From Pedobacter jeongneungensis (GTDB lineage Bacteria; Bacteroidota; Bacteroidia; Sphingobacteriales; Sphingobacteriaceae): a stretch of 64,000 nt of DNA. Below are positions 61,140 to 64,000 of this stretch, in pieces. Every line of letters starts with the position of its first letter. Position 1 is the stretch's first letter. The translations under genes and the position numbers were made by a program. The stretch lies in the NCBI RefSeq assembly GCF_000633455.1, contig NZ_AYMG01000039.1, positions 1-64,000 on the forward strand, written 5' to 3'. Below the pieces are notes generated by a model, which was not told the DNA's origin, did no database searches, and saw only the letters and a program-made list of their open reading frames with translations.

Positions 61140-62513
61140 TTATTTGATGTATACTGTTTTGATATTCACAAATTCGTGGATACCGAACATACCTAATTCC
61201 CGGCCATAGCCAGATTGATTGATACCGCCAAAAGGCAATGCGGGATCTGATTTAACCCCCTCATTTACAAAACAAGAGCCTGCTGCAAGTTTATTTCGGG
61301 CGATATCTTCAGCCAATGCCGCATTTTCGGTAAAAACGGCCGCACCCAATCCAAAATTGGTATCATTGGCAATGCGGATGGCATCGTTAGTATCTTTTGC
61401 TGTTATAATCGCAGCTACAGGCCCGAATATCTCCTCATCATAAGCCAATACGCCTTTTTTCACATCAGTTAATATAGTGGGTTGGTAATAAGCATGTTTA
61501 CCTTCCATAGCTGGAATTTCGCCGCCCAGGATACATTTAGCACCTTGTTCGATACTCTTCAAAACCTGCTGATGCAATTCATCGCGAAGGTCTGCCCTTG
61601 CCATTGGTCCTAAATCGGTATCATCCTGCAAGGGATCACCAGTTTTTTTACTTTCCATTTCAGCCGTAAAAAGTCCGGTAAATTTATCTTCTACAGTTTT
61701 CACCACAATAAACCGTTTCGCGGCAATACAACTTTGTCCATTGTTGATTAACCTGGCCTCCGCACATATTTTTGCGGCCTTCTCTAAATCGGCATCTTCC
61801 AAAATCAAATAAGGATCGCTTCCGCCAAGTTCCAAAACTGTTTTTTTAATCAATTTACCTGCTTGTTCGGCTACTTTTTTACCTGCTTCAGTGCTTCCGG
61901 TAAGGGTTACGGCTTTGATATAAGAATTTTCGATTACTTTAGAAATGGCTTTACTGCTGCAGATCAGCGTTTTAAAAACATTAGCTGGAAAGCCAGCGTC
62001 TTCAATTACTTTTTCTATTTCGATGGCACAGCCTGTAACACCCGATGAATGTTTTAAAACGCCGCAATTACCCGCCATTAAAGCCGGAGCCAAAAAACGG
62101 AATACTTGCCAAAATGGAAAATTCCATGGCATGATGGCCAACACTACGCCAATAGGCTGAAAGCTCACATAACTCTTGGACGCACTTGTTTTTATGGTTT
62201 GATCAGCTAAAAATTCAGCACCGTTTTTAGCATAGTATTCGCAAACGGAAGCACATTTAAGGATTTCAGCAACTCCGGCTTTTAAGGGTTTACCCATTTC
62301 TAAAGCCATGAGTTCGGCCAGTTGATCTTTACGCTCGGTTAAAAGTTTCGAAACCTTCAGCAACAGCTTCGAGCGGCTTTGAAAATCAGTTTCCCTGTAA
62401 CTTAACCATGCCTGATGTACCCGATCAATTTTCTGATTAATCAGTTCTTCAGTATCTTCCTGATAGTTTTTTATGATTGCCCCGTTTACAGGGTTTATAG
62501 ATGAAATGCTCAT
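61140..62513 (-). CDS. NAD(P)-dependent succinate-semialdehyde-type dehydrogenase
   Basis: A 457-residue aldehyde dehydrogenase of the GabD/SSADH-like group. It has MPWNFPFWQVFRFLAPALMAGN, TGSTEAGKKVAEQAGK, the catalytic Glu in VLELGGSDPYLIL, the catalytic Cys in NNGQSCIAAKRF, and EIFGPVAAI. It oxidises an aldehyde to the acid. The short C-terminus and the NGQSC context suggest succinate semialdehyde or a similar small aldehyde, but substrate is inferred. First gene of an apparent two-gene operon with the reductase. Confidence 0.9.
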   Translation of the reverse strand: MSISSINPVNGAIIKNYQEDTEELINQKIDRVHQAWLSYRETDFQSRSKLLLKVSKLLTERKDQLAELMALEMGKPLKAGVAEILKCASVCEYYAKNGAEFLADQTIKTSASKSYVSFQPIGVVLAIMPWNFPFWQVFRFLAPALMAGNCGVLKHSSGVTGCAIEIEKVIEDAGFPANVFKTLICSSKAISKVIENSYIKAVTLTGSTEAGKKVAEQAGKLIKKTVLELGGSDPYLILEDADLEKAAKICAEARLINNGQSCIAAKRFIVVKTVEDKFTGLFTAEMESKKTGDPLQDDTDLGPMARADLRDELHQQVLKSIEQGAKCILGGEIPAMEGKHAYYQPTILTDVKKGVLAYDEEIFGPVAAIITAKDTNDAIRIANDTNFGLGAAVFTENAALAEDIARNKLAAGSCFVNEGVKSDPALPFGGINQSGYGRELGMFGIHEFVNIKTVYIK

Positions 62514-62569
62514 TTAACATTAACAAATGAGCATTTAAGATTGTGTTTTTTATTTGAATATTAATCAAG

Positions 62570-63718
62570 CTAAGAAACAAGAGGAATATCAAAATAAAAA
62601 ATAGAACCTACGCCATACTTGCTTTCTACCCATATTTTACCGTTATGGCGGTTAATAATTTCTGCACTAAGGTATAAACCGATGCCAAAGCCTGAAATGC
62701 TTTTGGTTTGTTGATTTTCTACCCGGTAAAAGCGATCAAAGAGCCTTTCTACATCATGTTGCTGAATGCCAATTCCGCTATCGGCTACACGTACATTTAC
62801 TTTGTTTCCAACGATTTCAGATTCAACCCAAATGGTACTGCCCTGTGCCGAATATTTTATTGCATTACTGATCAAATTTGAAATAACCGACGACATTTTT
62901 TCTCTATCGGCATTCACCATTTTAGGTTCCCTCTCGATAAAATTAATATGATAAGATGAATCAATCAAACGGGCATCTTCCACAACATCACAGATGAGTT
63001 TATCCAGGTCAAAATCAGTCCTGAACAGTTGAATCTTTCCCGATTCAAGGCGTGATACATTTAAGAACGAACCGATCATGGTGGTCATCTTGCGGATCTG
63101 CTTTTGAACCTTATCAAGTGTGGTGATTAAAAAGCTATCTGTTAAAGGCTTATTTTGCATCAGTTGGACGTAAGCACTGATGGAGGTAAGTGGCGTTTTT
63201 AACTCATGACTTACCATACTAATGAAATCATGTTTCTGCTGGTCTTCTTTTATACTGATCATTAACTGCTCCTCATCCAGCGCCTCACGCTGCAATTCAG
63301 TTTCTTTAATGATTTTTCGGGCGAGAACCATATCGCTAACATCGCTTGCGGTGTGTAAGATACAATATGGCAAGCCCGATTCATCTTTTATGGCCTTATA
63401 TTCGTAACTATAATAAGCAGTTTGTAGCTTCCCATCTTTCATAGTTTCGGCCGGAACAGCATCTCCCTTATCAGTAATTCCGGTTAACAGCACATTTTTA
63501 AGCATATTGATAAATGGCTGTCCTTTTAGTTCTGGCACTGCTTCTTCTAAAGGTTTTCCGATAATAGACCGGTCTTTGCCCCAAAAGGCTATCATGGCGT
63601 CGTTGGCCATTTCAATCACAATATCTTCCGAGGTATAAATGGCCGTTGCATCTTTTGATAAAGCAAGTACATTTAACAGTTGATCGCTACTTAAAACTCT
63701 GGAAGAATGACGGCCCAT
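62570..63718 (-). CDS. PAS-domain sensor histidine kinase
   Basis: A 382-residue cytoplasmic sensor kinase with no membrane segment. A PAS domain covers about 12-130 (AIYTSEDIVIEMANDAMIAFWGKDRSIIGKPLEE), a short coiled linker follows, the phospho-acceptor His 171 is in DFISMVSHELKTPL, and the ATPase domain has NLISNAIKYSA (N box), VADSGIGIQ (G1), FDRFYR (F box) and GFGIGLYLS (G2). No response regulator gene is adjacent, so the partner is elsewhere. Single gene, 56 bp before the dehydrogenase. Confidence 0.93.
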   Translation of the reverse strand: MGRHSSRVLSSDQLLNVLALSKDATAIYTSEDIVIEMANDAMIAFWGKDRSIIGKPLEEAVPELKGQPFINMLKNVLLTGITDKGDAVPAETMKDGKLQTAYYSYEYKAIKDESGLPYCILHTASDVSDMVLARKIIKETELQREALDEEQLMISIKEDQQKHDFISMVSHELKTPLTSISAYVQLMQNKPLTDSFLITTLDKVQKQIRKMTTMIGSFLNVSRLESGKIQLFRTDFDLDKLICDVVEDARLIDSSYHINFIEREPKMVNADREKMSSVISNLISNAIKYSAQGSTIWVESEIVGNKVNVRVADSGIGIQQHDVERLFDRFYRVENQQTKSISGFGIGLYLSAEIINRHNGKIWVESKYGVGSIFYFDIPLVS

Positions 63719-63814
63719 GTATATTTGAAAATTAAAATGCTTATCGTGATTACCCTTTGTAATATTTCAGGTATATAACATACAAGTAGCCGTCGTAAAT
63801 GTTTGGGAGGTTTA

Positions 63815-64000
63815 TTAAATGTTATCCGTCTTTTCCATTTTTTCGCGTATTTTTTGTTTCAGTACTCCGGCTGCCTGGGTGTAGCCTCCTTCTGCCCCGT
63901 CAACAAAATGAATGTGGTCATCTTCCAGATCCCTTACATAACACGACATAACCGATTGACCACTTACATATAGTGCATATAAAATTTCATGCTTGTACTC
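63815..64000 (-). CDS. Partial CDS, C-terminal 61 residues, at window end
   Basis: Open from the window end to a TAA at 63817-63815. It encodes EYKHEILYALYVSGQSVMSC followed by a charged helix ending in LKQKIREKMEKTDNI. The segment DLEDDHIHFVDGAEGG is slightly acidic. I do not recognise the family. Its start and most of its length lie outside the window. Confidence 0.7.
   Translation of the reverse strand, partial: EYKHEILYALYVSGQSVMSCYVRDLEDDHIHFVDGAEGGYTQAAGVLKQKIREKMEKTDNI

Overview
The window looks like chromosomal DNA of a Bacteroidota bacterium of the Sphingobacteriaceae type, with Pedobacter or a close relative as my best guess. The reasons are two SusC/SusD outer-membrane glycan-uptake pairs, promoters of the Bacteroidota form (TTTG, about 19 bases, TANNTTTG), A+T-rich intergenic DNA with almost no Shine-Dalgarno sequences, and many short palindromic intergenic repeats. 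Genus is an inference; there is no rRNA gene here.

Layout. 1-1836 (-) is the N-terminal part of a secreted, internally repeated stalk-like protein. A tRNA-Arg(UCU) with its own terminator lies at 2.6 kb. From 31.7 down to 3.7 kb, all on the minus strand, is one polysaccharide utilization locus (PUL): susC1-susD1-susC2-susD2, a GH2, a GH10 lipoprotein, a GH3, then after a repeat-filled gap a second GH2 with a malectin-like domain, an HGSNAT-like (DUF5009) membrane protein, a third GH2, a PL38/alginate-lyase-like enzyme, a GH88, a GH30, and the hexuronate genes uxuB-like SDR and uxuA. A LacI-family regulator with a perfect 16-bp palindrome upstream is divergent to it. Together the genes describe binding and import of oligosaccharides, eliminative and hydrolytic removal of beta-linked glucuronic acid, beta-glycosidic trimming of the rest, and feeding of glucuronate into the mannonate branch. 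I infer a beta-glucuronate-rich glycan as substrate; the exact one cannot be read from sequence.

33.2-40.8 kb: a four-copy 93-bp repeat, a MarR/MFS divergent pair with matching promoter-operators, walJ-like hydrolase, glutathione peroxidase, topA and a small conserved protein. 40.8-50.5 kb: an NTF2-like secreted protein, a giant alpha-2-macroglobulin and penicillin-binding protein 1C. These two, normally neighbours, are separated here by a REP-associated (RAYT-type) transposase gene, three pairs of REP hairpins and a 3'-end remnant of a second transposase copy. 50.8-52.7 kb: two overlapping genes, an alkylglycerol-monooxygenase-like hydroxylase and a lysoplasmalogenase, which look like an ether-lipid cleavage module. 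52.9-64 kb: ordinary metabolic and regulatory genes (OB-fold protein, PAP2 phosphatase, Crp-like regulator, HAD phosphatase, aldose epimerase, YghZ-type reductase, CDF transporter, quinone-type reductase, aldehyde dehydrogenase, PAS histidine kinase, and a gene cut by the window end).

The items most worth a second look are the RAYT/REP array, the paired susC-susD hairpins (same base, compensatory changes at the top, identical 25-nt distance to susD), the ether-lipid pair, the PUL's unusual enzyme set, and the twin MarR promoter-operators.
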